A stretch of 64,000 bases of DNA from Pseudoalteromonas luteoviolacea (GTDB lineage Bacteria > Pseudomonadota > Gammaproteobacteria > Enterobacterales > Alteromonadaceae): contig NZ_CP015411.1 of assembly GCF_001750165.1 (NCBI RefSeq), positions 1,082,001 to 1,146,000 on the forward strand, given 5' to 3'. Made by a program: the position numbers and the translations under genes. Positions 33,846 through 42,083 of the stretch are shown here, in pieces. Numbering within the stretch: the stretch's first letter is position 1; each line of letters begins with the position of its first letter. The notes under the pieces are model-generated. The model was not told where the DNA came from and ran no database searches. It was given only the letters and a program-made list of their open reading frames with translations.

Positions 33846-34874
33846 ATGAAAGCATTATCCAAGTTGAAAGCTGAAGAAGGGATCTGGATGACCGATGTGC
33901 CCAAACCTGAAATGGGGCATAACGACTTACTAATTAAGATCCGTAAAACGGCAATTTGTGGCACCGATGTCCATATTTATAAGTGGGATGAGTGGTCTCA
34001 AAATACGATTCCAACCCCAATGGTTGTAGGCCATGAATATGTTGGTGAAATTGTAGATATGGGCCAAGAAGTGCGAGGCTTTTCTGTTGGCGATCGTGTC
34101 TCTGGTGAAGGTCACATTACATGTGGACATTGCCGAAACTGTCGAGCAGGTCGAGTACATTTATGTCGCAATACGATTGGTGTAGGTGTTAATCGAGAGG
34201 GGTCATTTGCTGAGTACTTAGTTATCCCAGCTTATAACGCGTTCAAGATACCTGATAATATTTCAGATGAATTAGCATCGATCTTTGACCCATTTGGCAA
34301 TGCTGTACATACTGCTTTATCATTTGATTTAGTTGGTGAAGATGTTTTGATCACCGGTGCAGGCCCAATTGGAATCATGGCGGCGGCGGTGGCTAAACAT
34401 GTAGGCGCGCGTCATGTTGTTATCACCGATGTGAATGAATATCGACTTGAACTTGCCCGTAAAATGGGCGCTACTAAGGCGGTCAATGTTGCAAGCGAAA
34501 GTCTTGAAGATGTGATGGAAGAGCTGGGTATGACTGAAGGCTTTGATGTAGGCCTAGAAATGTCAGGTGTACCGGTTGCATTTAATAGTATGCTTAATAA
34601 CATGAACCACGGCGGTAAAATAGCGATGTTGGGTATCCCACCAAGTGACATGGCCGTTGATTGGAATCAGGTAATTTTCAAAGGGCTAGTTATCAAAGGT
34701 ATTTACGGGCGTGAGATGTTCGAGACTTGGTACAAGATGGCTAGTTTAATTCAATCTGGCTTGAACCTTGAGCCTATCATTACCCATGAGTTTAATGTGG
34801 ATGATTTCCAGAAGGGCTTTGATACAATGATCTCAGGTCAGTCTGGTAAAGTTATTTTAGACTGGACAAAATAA
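33846..34874 (+). CDS. tdh: L-threonine 3-dehydrogenase (Tdh)
   Basis: NAD-dependent oxidation of L-threonine to 2-amino-3-oxobutanoate. The 342-aa zinc medium-chain dehydrogenase has catalytic zinc ligands in AICGTDVHIYKWDEW and GHEYVGE. The structural zinc Cys cluster is CGHCRNCRAGRVHLC, and the NAD fold is GAGPIGIMAAA. IYGREMFETWYKM is characteristic. A GTG lies three codons upstream in frame, but the ATG at 33846 aligns with the E. coli start MKALSKLKAEEGIW. Confidence 0.97.
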   Translation: MKALSKLKAEEGIWMTDVPKPEMGHNDLLIKIRKTAICGTDVHIYKWDEWSQNTIPTPMVVGHEYVGEIVDMGQEVRGFSVGDRVSGEGHITCGHCRNCRAGRVHLCRNTIGVGVNREGSFAEYLVIPAYNAFKIPDNISDELASIFDPFGNAVHTALSFDLVGEDVLITGAGPIGIMAAAVAKHVGARHVVITDVNEYRLELARKMGATKAVNVASESLEDVMEELGMTEGFDVGLEMSGVPVAFNSMLNNMNHGGKIAMLGIPPSDMAVDWNQVIFKGLVIKGIYGREMFETWYKMASLIQSGLNLEPIITHEFNVDDFQKGFDTMISGQSGKVILDWTK

Positions 34875-34960
34875 TTTAAGTTTATTTGGCGGCTTGAAAA
34901 TTGCGTTTGACCCTGTGAAGGTATATTTGTAGCTTTAGCCGCCTTTTCAATGAGAGAGAC

Positions 34961-35278
34961 ATGTCTTTTAAACATATTAGTATTGAACAAACACAAGCGT
35001 TACTATCTCAAGGTGATGTGGTTGTTGCGGATATTCGTGATCCTAACTCGTTTGCAGCCGGACATATCCCTGGCTCTGAGCACCTTTCAAACGAAAACTT
35101 AGCGCATTTTATGCAGGAAAAAGAGTTTGAGCAGCCAATAATTATTGTTTGTTATCATGGCATCAGCTCTCAAAATGCTGCAAATTACCTTGTAGAGCAA
35201 GGTTTTGAAGATGTTTACAGCATGGATGGTGGTTTCACCCAGTGGGAGCAAGTACTCCCAAATGATATTGAAAGATGA
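34961..35278 (+). CDS. glpE: Thiosulfate sulfurtransferase GlpE (single-domain rhodanese)
   Basis: Single rhodanese domain transferring sulfane sulfur to cyanide or a dithiol acceptor. The 105-aa product has the active-site loop VCYHGISSQN with Cys64, the substrate/structural motif DIRDPNSFAAGHIPGSEHLSN, and the C-terminal GGFTQW. AGAGAGAC precedes the ATG. The stop overlaps the glpG start (ATGA), so the pair is co-translated as in E. coli, but without glpD or glpR nearby. Confidence 0.94.
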   Translation: MSFKHISIEQTQALLSQGDVVVADIRDPNSFAAGHIPGSEHLSNENLAHFMQEKEFEQPIIIVCYHGISSQNAANYLVEQGFEDVYSMDGGFTQWEQVLPNDIER

Positions 35279-36099
35279 GACTGCTCGGCTCCTTTTCTGA
35301 CCCTCGAGCGGTTCAAGGAGCCGTTGACTATCTTAAAACGATAGGGGTAGCCAGTCGGTTACATAGTGAAGATGGGCAACTCGTATCTGTTTGGGTCTAC
35401 GAGCAAGATTTGAAAACTGCTCAACCTATTTGGGAAGAGTTTCTCACAAACCCTTATCATGAAAAATATAGTAAGGCGTCCTGGGAAGTCGGTTCTACAA
35501 CCAATGCATTACAGTATCAAAGTACGAAACTCAATTTATTACAGCGTTTTTGGGCTCTGAATTGGTTTGTACAAAGTGTGGCTTTTGTCGTTGTAGCAGT
35601 TTATTGCAGCTACTTTTACTCTTCTCCATTAAGTATTTTTGAGTCACTTAAGTTTAATATAAGCCAACCTTTAAGCTGGATCACGCCTACCTTTGTGCAC
35701 TTTGGAGTGATACACCTAATCTTTAATCTGAGTTGGTGGCTATATCTGGGCCATCAAATCGTGCAAAGAACGCATGTTTCCGTCTTGTTGATTCTATTTT
35801 TTGTCAGTGCTTTGTTAAGTAATTGGGCGCAATTTTTATTGGTGGATGAAAATTTTGGCGGTTTGAGCGGAGTCGTTTATGCACAAATGGGTTTTTGTTG
35901 GATTTATTCACACTTTAATCAATCTGCGCAACCAATACTGTCGAAGCCAATGATTGGGTTTATGCTGGTTTGGATGGTGTTGGGGTTTGCCGATATTTTA
36001 TTTGTCAGTATGGCAAATTGGGCCCACCTATTTGGATTAACCTCAGGAATGAGCCTTGCATTACTTTTTTGTAAAACTAATGGTAAAGATATTTCGTAA
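35275..36099 (+). CDS. glpG: Rhomboid intramembrane serine protease GlpG
   Basis: Inner-membrane rhomboid protease cleaving transmembrane substrates. The 274-aa protein has a soluble N-terminal domain (1-90) and six transmembrane helices. The catalytic Ser is S198 in GGLSGVVYA and His is H251 in NWAHLFGLTSG. The oxyanion-side H147 and N151 in VIHLIFNLSWW are all conserved. The 3' end overlaps the convergent FliL-like gene by 23 bp. Confidence 0.95.
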   Translation: MRLLGSFSDPRAVQGAVDYLKTIGVASRLHSEDGQLVSVWVYEQDLKTAQPIWEEFLTNPYHEKYSKASWEVGSTTNALQYQSTKLNLLQRFWALNWFVQSVAFVVVAVYCSYFYSSPLSIFESLKFNISQPLSWITPTFVHFGVIHLIFNLSWWLYLGHQIVQRTHVSVLLILFFVSALLSNWAQFLLVDENFGGLSGVVYAQMGFCWIYSHFNQSAQPILSKPMIGFMLVWMVLGFADILFVSMANWAHLFGLTSGMSLALLFCKTNGKDIS

Positions 36100-36472
36100 A
36101 TAAAACTTCTCTAATGATCTCTTGACCAGTCTCGTCTTTTAACAGAGTCTTCAACTTTGCTGCACACCGTTGTCTGATCTCTTCTCTGCCAGTCAAAGAT
36201 TTTATAGTTTCTTCTGGCTCTTTACTCAGTATTTGTACAATTGCATCTCTTAGTAAGGGGGTGTGGTGCTCTACCACCGCAATATTCGCTATATCGTCTA
36301 GCATCAAATCTATCGTTACACGCACATAGCCCAGCTTTTTGTTTGACTGGCCAATATAGTTCGTAATGATGTCGGGCTCAAAGCCATAATAACCAACGCT
36401 AGACTCTGCTTTAAGCTGAAAACTTGCAGTACTTGCAATAAGTGTCGCAATGAATAAAAGAGTACGAACCAT
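36077..36472 (-). CDS. FliL-like flagellar basal body-associated protein
   Basis: FliL family proteins associate with the stator around the flagellar motor. The 131-aa protein has an N-terminal hydrophobic segment that could be a signal peptide or anchor (MVRTLLFIATLIASTASFQLKAES). It has the FliL-type body: KLGYVRVTIDLMLDD, HTPLLRDAIVQILSKEP, GREEIRQRCAAKLKTLLKDETGQEIIREVLFTKYLYH. It is a stand-alone gene far from any flagellar operon in this window and next to ubiC. It lacks the long cytoplasmic N-terminus of classic FliL. It is shorter than flagellar-operon FliL, so it may be a secondary paralogue. Confidence 0.78.
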   Translation of the reverse strand: MVRTLLFIATLIASTASFQLKAESSVGYYGFEPDIITNYIGQSNKKLGYVRVTIDLMLDDIANIAVVEHHTPLLRDAIVQILSKEPEETIKSLTGREEIRQRCAAKLKTLLKDETGQEIIREVLFTKYLYH

Positions 36473-36627
36473 AATCGCCTGAAAATACGTAACTAAATAT
36501 CAACAATATCGTTAGTTTATACTTAAATTAAAGGCATGAACAGGCAGCAATAAGATAATCGCGAACTTTTTTGCGTTGCTAAGCTTTGCTATCATTGCTT
36601 CGGTTTAGTCTTAAATGAATTATCGAA

Positions 36628-37167
36628 TTGTTAAAAAGTCCTATTTCTTTAGATTTTAATTGGGGGAGCTTTACCCAAGTAGTAGACGAAGCTCCAGTAC
36701 AAATACATGACCGACTGGTAGAGCAAGGTTCTTTAACGGCATTATTAAAAAGTCAAAGTAGCAGCTTTAGAGTTAGCGTGTTAAGTGAACAGCCACACGT
36801 GCCTCCTCAATGTATTAGCGAGGCCTTGGGGGAAGAGGTTGAATTGGCAATATGCCGAGAAGTTTTATTGTATTGTGATGAGCAGCCTCACGTGTATGCA
36901 CAAAGTTGGATCTCATTGGAGGCAAATGAGCATGGCTTACGCAATCTTGGTGATAAGCCGCTTGGCGAGAAATTATTTGAACAGTCTATCTGGCACCGAG
37001 GCGAGCTAGAGGTGAGTCGTGTTGATGATAAGCGGGCACACACACAATTGTGTGAACTCTTCGGCGTAGAGAAGCATCCTGTGTTTGCTAGGCGTAGCGT
37101 GTTTACGAAAGGTTCTGCTAAAGTTTTGGTGTGTGAGATTTTTAACAGTGAGATTATAAATAAATGA
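36628..37167 (+). CDS. ubiC: Chorismate lyase (chorismate-pyruvate lyase) UbiC
   Basis: Converts chorismate to 4-hydroxybenzoate and pyruvate, the committed step of ubiquinone synthesis. The 179-aa sequence carries the UbiC motifs: CREVLLYCDEQPHVYAQSWI with the substrate Arg, LGDKPLGEKLF, FARRSVFTKGS and the C-terminal Glu in CEIFN. No ATG is available: the in-frame stop at 36616-36618 leaves the TTG at 36628 as the most upstream start. A 14-codon ATG-started frame (36615-36659) overlaps this start in another frame. The stop overlaps ubiA (ATGA). Confidence 0.9.
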   Translation: MLKSPISLDFNWGSFTQVVDEAPVQIHDRLVEQGSLTALLKSQSSSFRVSVLSEQPHVPPQCISEALGEEVELAICREVLLYCDEQPHVYAQSWISLEANEHGLRNLGDKPLGEKLFEQSIWHRGELEVSRVDDKRAHTQLCELFGVEKHPVFARRSVFTKGSAKVLVCEIFNSEIINK

Positions 37168-38027
37168 AAGGTGAGGCATTGCAATTTGCAAACATCTCTG
37201 AATATAAACAGTTGATGCGAATTGATAAACCGATAGGGACATTTTTACTTTTGTGGCCTACGATGTGGAGCTTGTGGCTTGCTTCTGATGGTTCGCCAAG
37301 CTTGTTGCATATTTTTGTTTTTGCTCTTGGCACTTTTCTAATGCGCAGCGCTGGGTGTGTAATTAACGATTATGCCGACAGAAAAGTAGATGGCTCAGTG
37401 AAACGAACAGCAATGCGGCCATTGGCGCGTGGTGCTGTATCCGAACGCGAAGCGCTTTCATTATTTCTGTTGCTTGTTTTGGCATCTTTTTCATTGGTGC
37501 TCACTTTAAATTGGCAAACAATAGCCTTGTCCGTTGGCGGTGTCATATTGGCGGCTTTATATCCATTTATGAAACGTTACACGCATTTGCCTCAAGTTGT
37601 TTTAGGCGCAGCGTTTAGTTGGGGGATACCAATGTCGTTTATGGCGGCAACGGGAGAGGTTCCTATAGTTGCATGGTTGCTGTTTGTGGCTAATGTACTG
37701 TGGACTGTCGCATATGACACTATGTATGCCATGGTTGATAGAGATGATGATATTAAAATTGGTGTTAAATCTACTGCAATTTTATTTGGGAAGTGGGATA
37801 GACATATTATTGCATTACTCAATATAAGCTTTTTGCTTTGTATGTTGATGATTGGCTTATATTTCAACTTAAATTTGTGGTTCTGGATCGCATTTGTTCT
37901 TGCCTGTTTGATGCTGGTATATCTACAACGTGAGATTGTGGAACGTAGCAGAGATGCTTGTTTTAAAGCTTTTTTAAACAACAACTATGTTGGGCTTGTT
38001 TTATTTGTTGGGGTCGTACTTAACTGA
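37164..38027 (+). CDS. ubiA: 4-hydroxybenzoate octaprenyltransferase UbiA
   Basis: Membrane prenyltransferase joining the polyprenyl tail to 4-hydroxybenzoate. The 287-aa product has eight or nine hydrophobic helices and the two Asp-rich Mg-diphosphate motifs: CVINDYADRKVDGSVKRTAMRPLARG (NDxxDxxxD) and DTMYAMVDRDDDIKIGVKSTA (DxxxD). It is translationally coupled to ubiC, the standard operon. Confidence 0.96.
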   Translation: MKGEALQFANISEYKQLMRIDKPIGTFLLLWPTMWSLWLASDGSPSLLHIFVFALGTFLMRSAGCVINDYADRKVDGSVKRTAMRPLARGAVSEREALSLFLLLVLASFSLVLTLNWQTIALSVGGVILAALYPFMKRYTHLPQVVLGAAFSWGIPMSFMAATGEVPIVAWLLFVANVLWTVAYDTMYAMVDRDDDIKIGVKSTAILFGKWDRHIIALLNISFLLCMLMIGLYFNLNLWFWIAFVLACLMLVYLQREIVERSRDACFKAFLNNNYVGLVLFVGVVLN

Positions 38028-38035
38028 GGATTTTT

Positions 38036-38057
38036 GCCCACACTGTAAAGTGTGGGC
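38036..38057. terminator. Hairpin after ubiA
   Basis: A 9-bp stem (GCCCACACT / AGTGTGGGC) with a GTAA loop between convergent ubiA and the LysR gene. The T run is poor on both sides, so efficiency is uncertain. Confidence 0.5.
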
Positions 38058-38082
38058 TTAGCGCGTCGAGTATGGAAAGGAG

Positions 38083-38991
38083 TTAAGAATGCACTGGCGC
38101 ACCGTTTACTTGCAGTTGAGTAGCGGTTTTCTCAATCAACTGAAGTAAGCTACTAACGTGGCTATTGCCGCTTAGCTGGTGGTTGGTATTGATGACTAAT
38201 TGTTCGTGGCTGTTGTCCTTGTTGGTTTTGAGAAGAACTAGCTCAGGGTCTTGCGCAATGGTTTTTGAATGTTCAATACTTGCAATTGCGAAGCTCTGAC
38301 TGTTTTTCAATCCATCAATCACTTGTGTGATGTTGCCAATTTTCACACTCGTTGATTTGTTTAAGCCTTCGACCGCTTCATTTAGCATACTCTGCACCTG
38401 TTTGGATTGAGAAAAGCAGCTATACATTGGGTACTGTGATAATTCACCTCTACGAATACATTCTTGCTGAGCAAGAGGGTGTTGTTTAGACACAAATAAA
38501 ATAAGCTGATCTGGCAAGTGTATATCGCTGATCAAGCTTGTTGCAGATGATAAGTAAACACTGATATCAACTTCACCAAGTTGAAGCTTTCTAGTCAGTT
38601 CATGCTCATCAAGCAATTGCATCTCAATTTTAACATTCGGCGAGTCAGCTAAAAAACGACCACAAGACATAGGGACGATTTCACTCGCTTTAGCGGTATA
38701 TCCCACTACGAGCTTTTGTTGATCTCTGCCAAATAGGCTTTGTTTGATGGTGTTTTTCGTTACATCAAGCTCACTTAGTGTCGCCTTACAGTAGTTTAAA
38801 AACAGCTCACCTTGTTCTGTTAACTTTACTGAGCGTGTAGAGCGCTTTACTAGCTCACACCCAATTTCATCTTCCAGAGTTTGTATACTTCTCGTTAAAG
38901 CTGATGTACTTATCTGGGTTTGTTCGGCAGCTTGTCTAAAGTGACGAAGGTTGCCAAGAGCAACAAATTGCTCAAGTTGTTCAAATCTCAT
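38083..38991 (-). CDS. LysR-family transcriptional regulator
   Basis: The 302-aa LysR-type regulator has an N-terminal winged helix-turn-helix (residues about 1-62: MRFEQLEQFVALGNLRHFRQAAEQ, then STSALTRSIQTLEDEIG and LVKRSTRSVKLTEQG). A C-terminal effector-binding domain follows from about residue 90. No target or effector can be inferred from sequence. It is not divergent from an obvious target, as its upstream neighbour is a two-component gene on the same strand, so the target may be elsewhere. Confidence 0.92.
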   Translation of the reverse strand: MRFEQLEQFVALGNLRHFRQAAEQTQISTSALTRSIQTLEDEIGCELVKRSTRSVKLTEQGELFLNYCKATLSELDVTKNTIKQSLFGRDQQKLVVGYTAKASEIVPMSCGRFLADSPNVKIEMQLLDEHELTRKLQLGEVDISVYLSSATSLISDIHLPDQLILFVSKQHPLAQQECIRRGELSQYPMYSCFSQSKQVQSMLNEAVEGLNKSTSVKIGNITQVIDGLKNSQSFAIASIEHSKTIAQDPELVLLKTNKDNSHEQLVINTNHQLSGNSHVSSLLQLIEKTATQLQVNGAPVHS

Positions 38992-39101
38992 TTGAAATTC
39001 CTTTTATTTCAACAAAAATGCAATCATGACGTTGATTTCCTAATACTAATACAGATTAAGGAAACATCCAAGTGAATTTTTTACATTTCGCTTACAAATT
39101 T

Positions 39102-40628
39102 TTAGTCGGGATAGGTATCTCTTATTAAAATGAATTGTTCCAGATTATTTATAAACAAATCAACTAATTTGGGATCAAATTGCTTGGATTTCTGTGATTT
39201 TATTTCGTCAAGTACCTTTTCTAGGGTCCAAGCTGCTTTATAACAGCGTTTACTCCCCAAAGCATCGAAAACATCAGCGATAGCAGTAATTCTGCCAACA
39301 ATATCAATATCTTCGCCCTTTAACCCTTGAGGATACCCTGAACCATCCCACTTTTCGTGATGCTGATGGGCAATTGTTGCACCACATTGCAGTATTTCAT
39401 TCGTTGATTTTTTCAATATGTCATAACCGAGCTGCGCATGTGTTTGCATTATTTCCCATTCATCATTGGTCAGTTTCCCTGGCTTGTTTAAAATGACATC
39501 TGGAATACCTATTTTACCTATGTCATGTAAGGGGGAAGCCATTTTAATAATTTCAGCTTTGTAGCTATTGATGCCTGACAGCTCCGCTAATAATTTACTG
39601 TACATTGCAACACGCTTAACATGCGAGCCAGTCTCTTTAGAACGTTTCTCTACAGCTTCTCCAAGAATGTATGACAGTTCTCGTTGAGATTCCTTAACTG
39701 TCTCTCGTAACTTTATATTATCGTGTGCCAATGCAATATTATTTGCAAAAAACTCAAGTAGCTGACAATCAGTACTACGTAGTGAACTTTCTTTGCTGAC
39801 ATATAGCATCGTCTCAAGGCCACCTTTAGAGGTGAAGTAGCCCACATACTCATTGCATGACTTGCAAGAAGTTTTTCTATTGTGCGTTTCGATAAATAAG
39901 TTTTTGACATTATTTGGAATTTTGTCAGAGCTAGGCTCAATGCCTTCTCCTGATGCAGCTAATAGTTTGAATTGTGAGCCAGAGTCAGTCTGTTGATTGG
40001 TAGCAGCAGCACAGTAAATTTCTGAATCTGAAAGCCCAAGTACCTGTGCCACATGCTCTAAAATTGTTGATGCAAAATCCTGTACATTGTCACATTCCAA
40101 AAAGCTTGAAGAAGCCGCAATAATTCTCTCTAACCCTTTCTTGTGAAGCTCAATGGTTTGAATATCTCGGTGAGAACGTAGTGCTGAATATAATAAAGTT
40201 TTGAGTTTTACAGCGGTGAGCTCAGTTTTATTTTTGTAGTCGTTGATATCGTAATCACGTATTACGGATTCTTCAGGAGCTTCTCCTGGTTGTCCCGTTC
40301 TAAGAATTAACCTAATGTCATGGTTAGCCATGTCATTGCGAATGAATTTGATTAAGTCGAGCCCCGCATGATTATTCTCCATCACAACATCAATCAGTCC
40401 AACAGAGATTGAGTCTTGGTTTTCTAAGATCTCCATTGCTTGTTTTGCGGAATATGCATGATGGAATCGTAACGACTTTTCTTCAAACTTAAAGTCAGAC
40501 AATACTAGTTTGGTAACCTGATGAATATCCTCTTCGTCATCGACGACTAACACATCCCAAAAAGCATGCTCTTCAGGTTGTGAAGCTTCTTCCCTTAGTT
40601 GCTCATTTGAAAAAAGAAAACTGCTCAC
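39102..40628 (-). CDS. Response regulator with DUF3369 and HD-GYP domains (RpfG-like c-di-GMP phosphodiesterase)
   Basis: The 508-aa protein has an N-terminal receiver domain (about 25-150; WDVLVVDDEEDIHQVTKLVL, phosphoacceptor Asp in GLIDVVMENN). A central GAF-like DUF3369 region follows (about 170-310). A C-terminal HD-GYP phosphodiesterase domain follows with HDIGKIGIPDVILNKPGKL, HAQLGYDIL, HHEKWDGSGYPQGLKGEDI and ITAIADVFDAL. The HD, HDIGK and GYP residues are all present, so catalytic c-di-GMP hydrolysis is expected. No histidine kinase is adjacent. The middle region contains three cysteines in CKSCNEYVG that could bind metal or sense redox state. Confidence 0.93.
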   Translation of the reverse strand: MSSFLFSNEQLREEASQPEEHAFWDVLVVDDEEDIHQVTKLVLSDFKFEEKSLRFHHAYSAKQAMEILENQDSISVGLIDVVMENNHAGLDLIKFIRNDMANHDIRLILRTGQPGEAPEESVIRDYDINDYKNKTELTAVKLKTLLYSALRSHRDIQTIELHKKGLERIIAASSSFLECDNVQDFASTILEHVAQVLGLSDSEIYCAAATNQQTDSGSQFKLLAASGEGIEPSSDKIPNNVKNLFIETHNRKTSCKSCNEYVGYFTSKGGLETMLYVSKESSLRSTDCQLLEFFANNIALAHDNIKLRETVKESQRELSYILGEAVEKRSKETGSHVKRVAMYSKLLAELSGINSYKAEIIKMASPLHDIGKIGIPDVILNKPGKLTNDEWEIMQTHAQLGYDILKKSTNEILQCGATIAHQHHEKWDGSGYPQGLKGEDIDIVGRITAIADVFDALGSKRCYKAAWTLEKVLDEIKSQKSKQFDPKLVDLFINNLEQFILIRDTYPD

Positions 40629-40685
40629 ACATGACTTACCTTTAACTGTTTATATTGTCAGTATAGTAAGGTCAATACGAGTTGC

Positions 40686-41084
40686 TTACTCTTGCATCGG
40701 CTTTTTTTCAATATTATTGAGTTCGATTTCTATTGCGTCACATGAAATATGGATCTCGTACAATGACAGCATAAGTGATCCTATGAGGCAACAAAGACTG
40801 ACACCGAACAAAATGATGCCAAGTAAGTTAATATCAATAAAAAGTGCAAACATAGATAACGTACACAGAATAAAAGAAAACACTCCCCATACTTGCATGA
40901 GCCTGATGAGCTTAATACGTTTTTTTAAATTGTTTATTTGTTGCACAACTAAAGGGCGTAAGGTATCCCCCTCGCGGGCATTTAGTTCTCTAATTAATTG
41001 TGCAAGGACAAGAAAACGGTTCGTATAGGCCAGTAACAGCAATGAAATTGCGGGAAATAACAACCCAGGGGTGGTAAGCGTCAT
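40686..41084 (-). CDS. DUF2721 membrane protein
   Basis: Small inner membrane protein of unknown function, 132 aa. It has an N-terminal hydrophobic segment (GLLFPAISLLLLAYTNRFLVLAQLIREL), a basic connector with KKRIKLIRLMQVWG, and two further helices (VFSFILCTLSMFALFID and LLGIILFGVSLCCLIGSLMLSLYEI). The arrangement and the conserved LAYTNRFLxLxxLIR block fit DUF2721. It is divergent from the next gene. Confidence 0.85.
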   Translation of the reverse strand: MTLTTPGLLFPAISLLLLAYTNRFLVLAQLIRELNAREGDTLRPLVVQQINNLKKRIKLIRLMQVWGVFSFILCTLSMFALFIDINLLGIILFGVSLCCLIGSLMLSLYEIHISCDAIEIELNNIEKKPMQE

Positions 41085-41146
41085 AGAGCTCTTCCAATTT
41101 ACACACTACAATATTGTTTATGATAGCAAAATTAACATTGAGTGCG

Positions 41147-41476
41147 ATGACTGAATTAGAACAATGGTGCTGTGTATTCAGCACAGACAATATGATTGAA
41201 GCCCACTTGGTGAATGGTCTATTACATCAGGCTCGCATTCAAACCAGTATGCAAGGGGAGGCATTGTCCTCTACGTTGGGAGAGCTGCCTTTTGCCGATA
41301 ACACCATTAAGATCTTCGTTCCAGCGATAAAGTTGCCCCTTGGAGAAGAAATATTGGTAAACTATCGCCAGAAAAAATCAAAATTAGATTGGCAATGTCA
41401 GCATTGTAATGAACTCAATGGTTCAGCCTTTGAATATTGTTGGCATTGTGGAACAGAATATGAGCAAAGCAAATAA
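41147..41476 (+). CDS. DUF2007-like small protein with C-terminal zinc ribbon
   Basis: Function unknown, 109 aa from the ATG at 41147. The N-terminal part (about 1-75) resembles the signal-transducing DUF2007 fold: MTELEQWCCVFSTDNMIEAHLVNGLLHQARI. The C-terminus is a four-Cys zinc-ribbon-like knuckle with CQHC at about 87-90 and CWHCG near 101-105. GAGTG precedes the start. It overlaps the 5' end of the DUF416 gene by 17 bp, suggesting co-translation. Confidence 0.78.
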   Translation: MTELEQWCCVFSTDNMIEAHLVNGLLHQARIQTSMQGEALSSTLGELPFADNTIKIFVPAIKLPLGEEILVNYRQKKSKLDWQCQHCNELNGSAFEYCWHCGTEYEQSK

Positions 41477-42059
41477 CTTTCAGCGCATTCGTGAGCTGAA
41501 CTATTTACAGAAAGCAGTATTAGCGGCTGCTATCTTGGAGAGAATGACACCTAACTATGGACTGTTTAGTGAAGCTACAGGGTTTGGTGATGAGCAAGTA
41601 TTTAGAAATGCATTGAATTTATGCTGGGAAAAGCTGTTATTACCGAAAAGCAAAATCAGTTTAGAAAAACAAATTGAGAAGATTGAACCGAATGTACCTG
41701 AATTATCGGATTTTGATATGTTTGGTACTTACCCTGCAATAGATGTTGCAACTGCGCTGTTGGGCTTTATTCAAGGCCTCATGACCAAAGACGAGATTGA
41801 ATTTGTAAATGTCGCGAAGATATCGCAGGCTACGGTGGCAAGATATATCGAGTTTTTATTCGCTCAAGACGGTGTTATCCCTGACAACAAACAGGTTCGT
41901 GAACATCCCCTGATGCAATATGAAATTGAAGTGTTAGGTGAGCTCATCGATTTTGTTGAGGGAATGGGGCGTATTACTTCTGACAATGTGAAGCAATTAA
42001 AAGCGCAAGCGATAATTGATGGTCAAACCAACATTGGTTTAGCCATTGAGAATGTGTAG
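41460..42059 (+). CDS. yjaG: YjaG family protein (DUF416)
   Basis: Conserved acidic protein of unknown function, 199 aa from the ATG at 41460. The frame is open further left, but this start gives the E. coli YjaG length of 196 aa. Family signatures from memory include LQKAVLAAAILERMTPNYGLF, ALNLCWEKLLLPKSKI, and MQYEIEVLGELIDFV near the C-terminus. It lies 24 bp upstream of tsaD. Confidence 0.88.
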   Translation: MSKANNFQRIRELNYLQKAVLAAAILERMTPNYGLFSEATGFGDEQVFRNALNLCWEKLLLPKSKISLEKQIEKIEPNVPELSDFDMFGTYPAIDVATALLGFIQGLMTKDEIEFVNVAKISQATVARYIEFLFAQDGVIPDNKQVREHPLMQYEIEVLGELIDFVEGMGRITSDNVKQLKAQAIIDGQTNIGLAIENV

Positions 42060-42083
42060 TAAAGAAAGTTTTGGAGAATAAGA

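Noticed and set aside
34888..34947. GGCGGCT...AGCCGCC hairpin with TTTT between tdh and glpE
   Set aside because: The arms are separated by 42 bases, which makes a simple terminator unlikely; left unannotated for lack of support.
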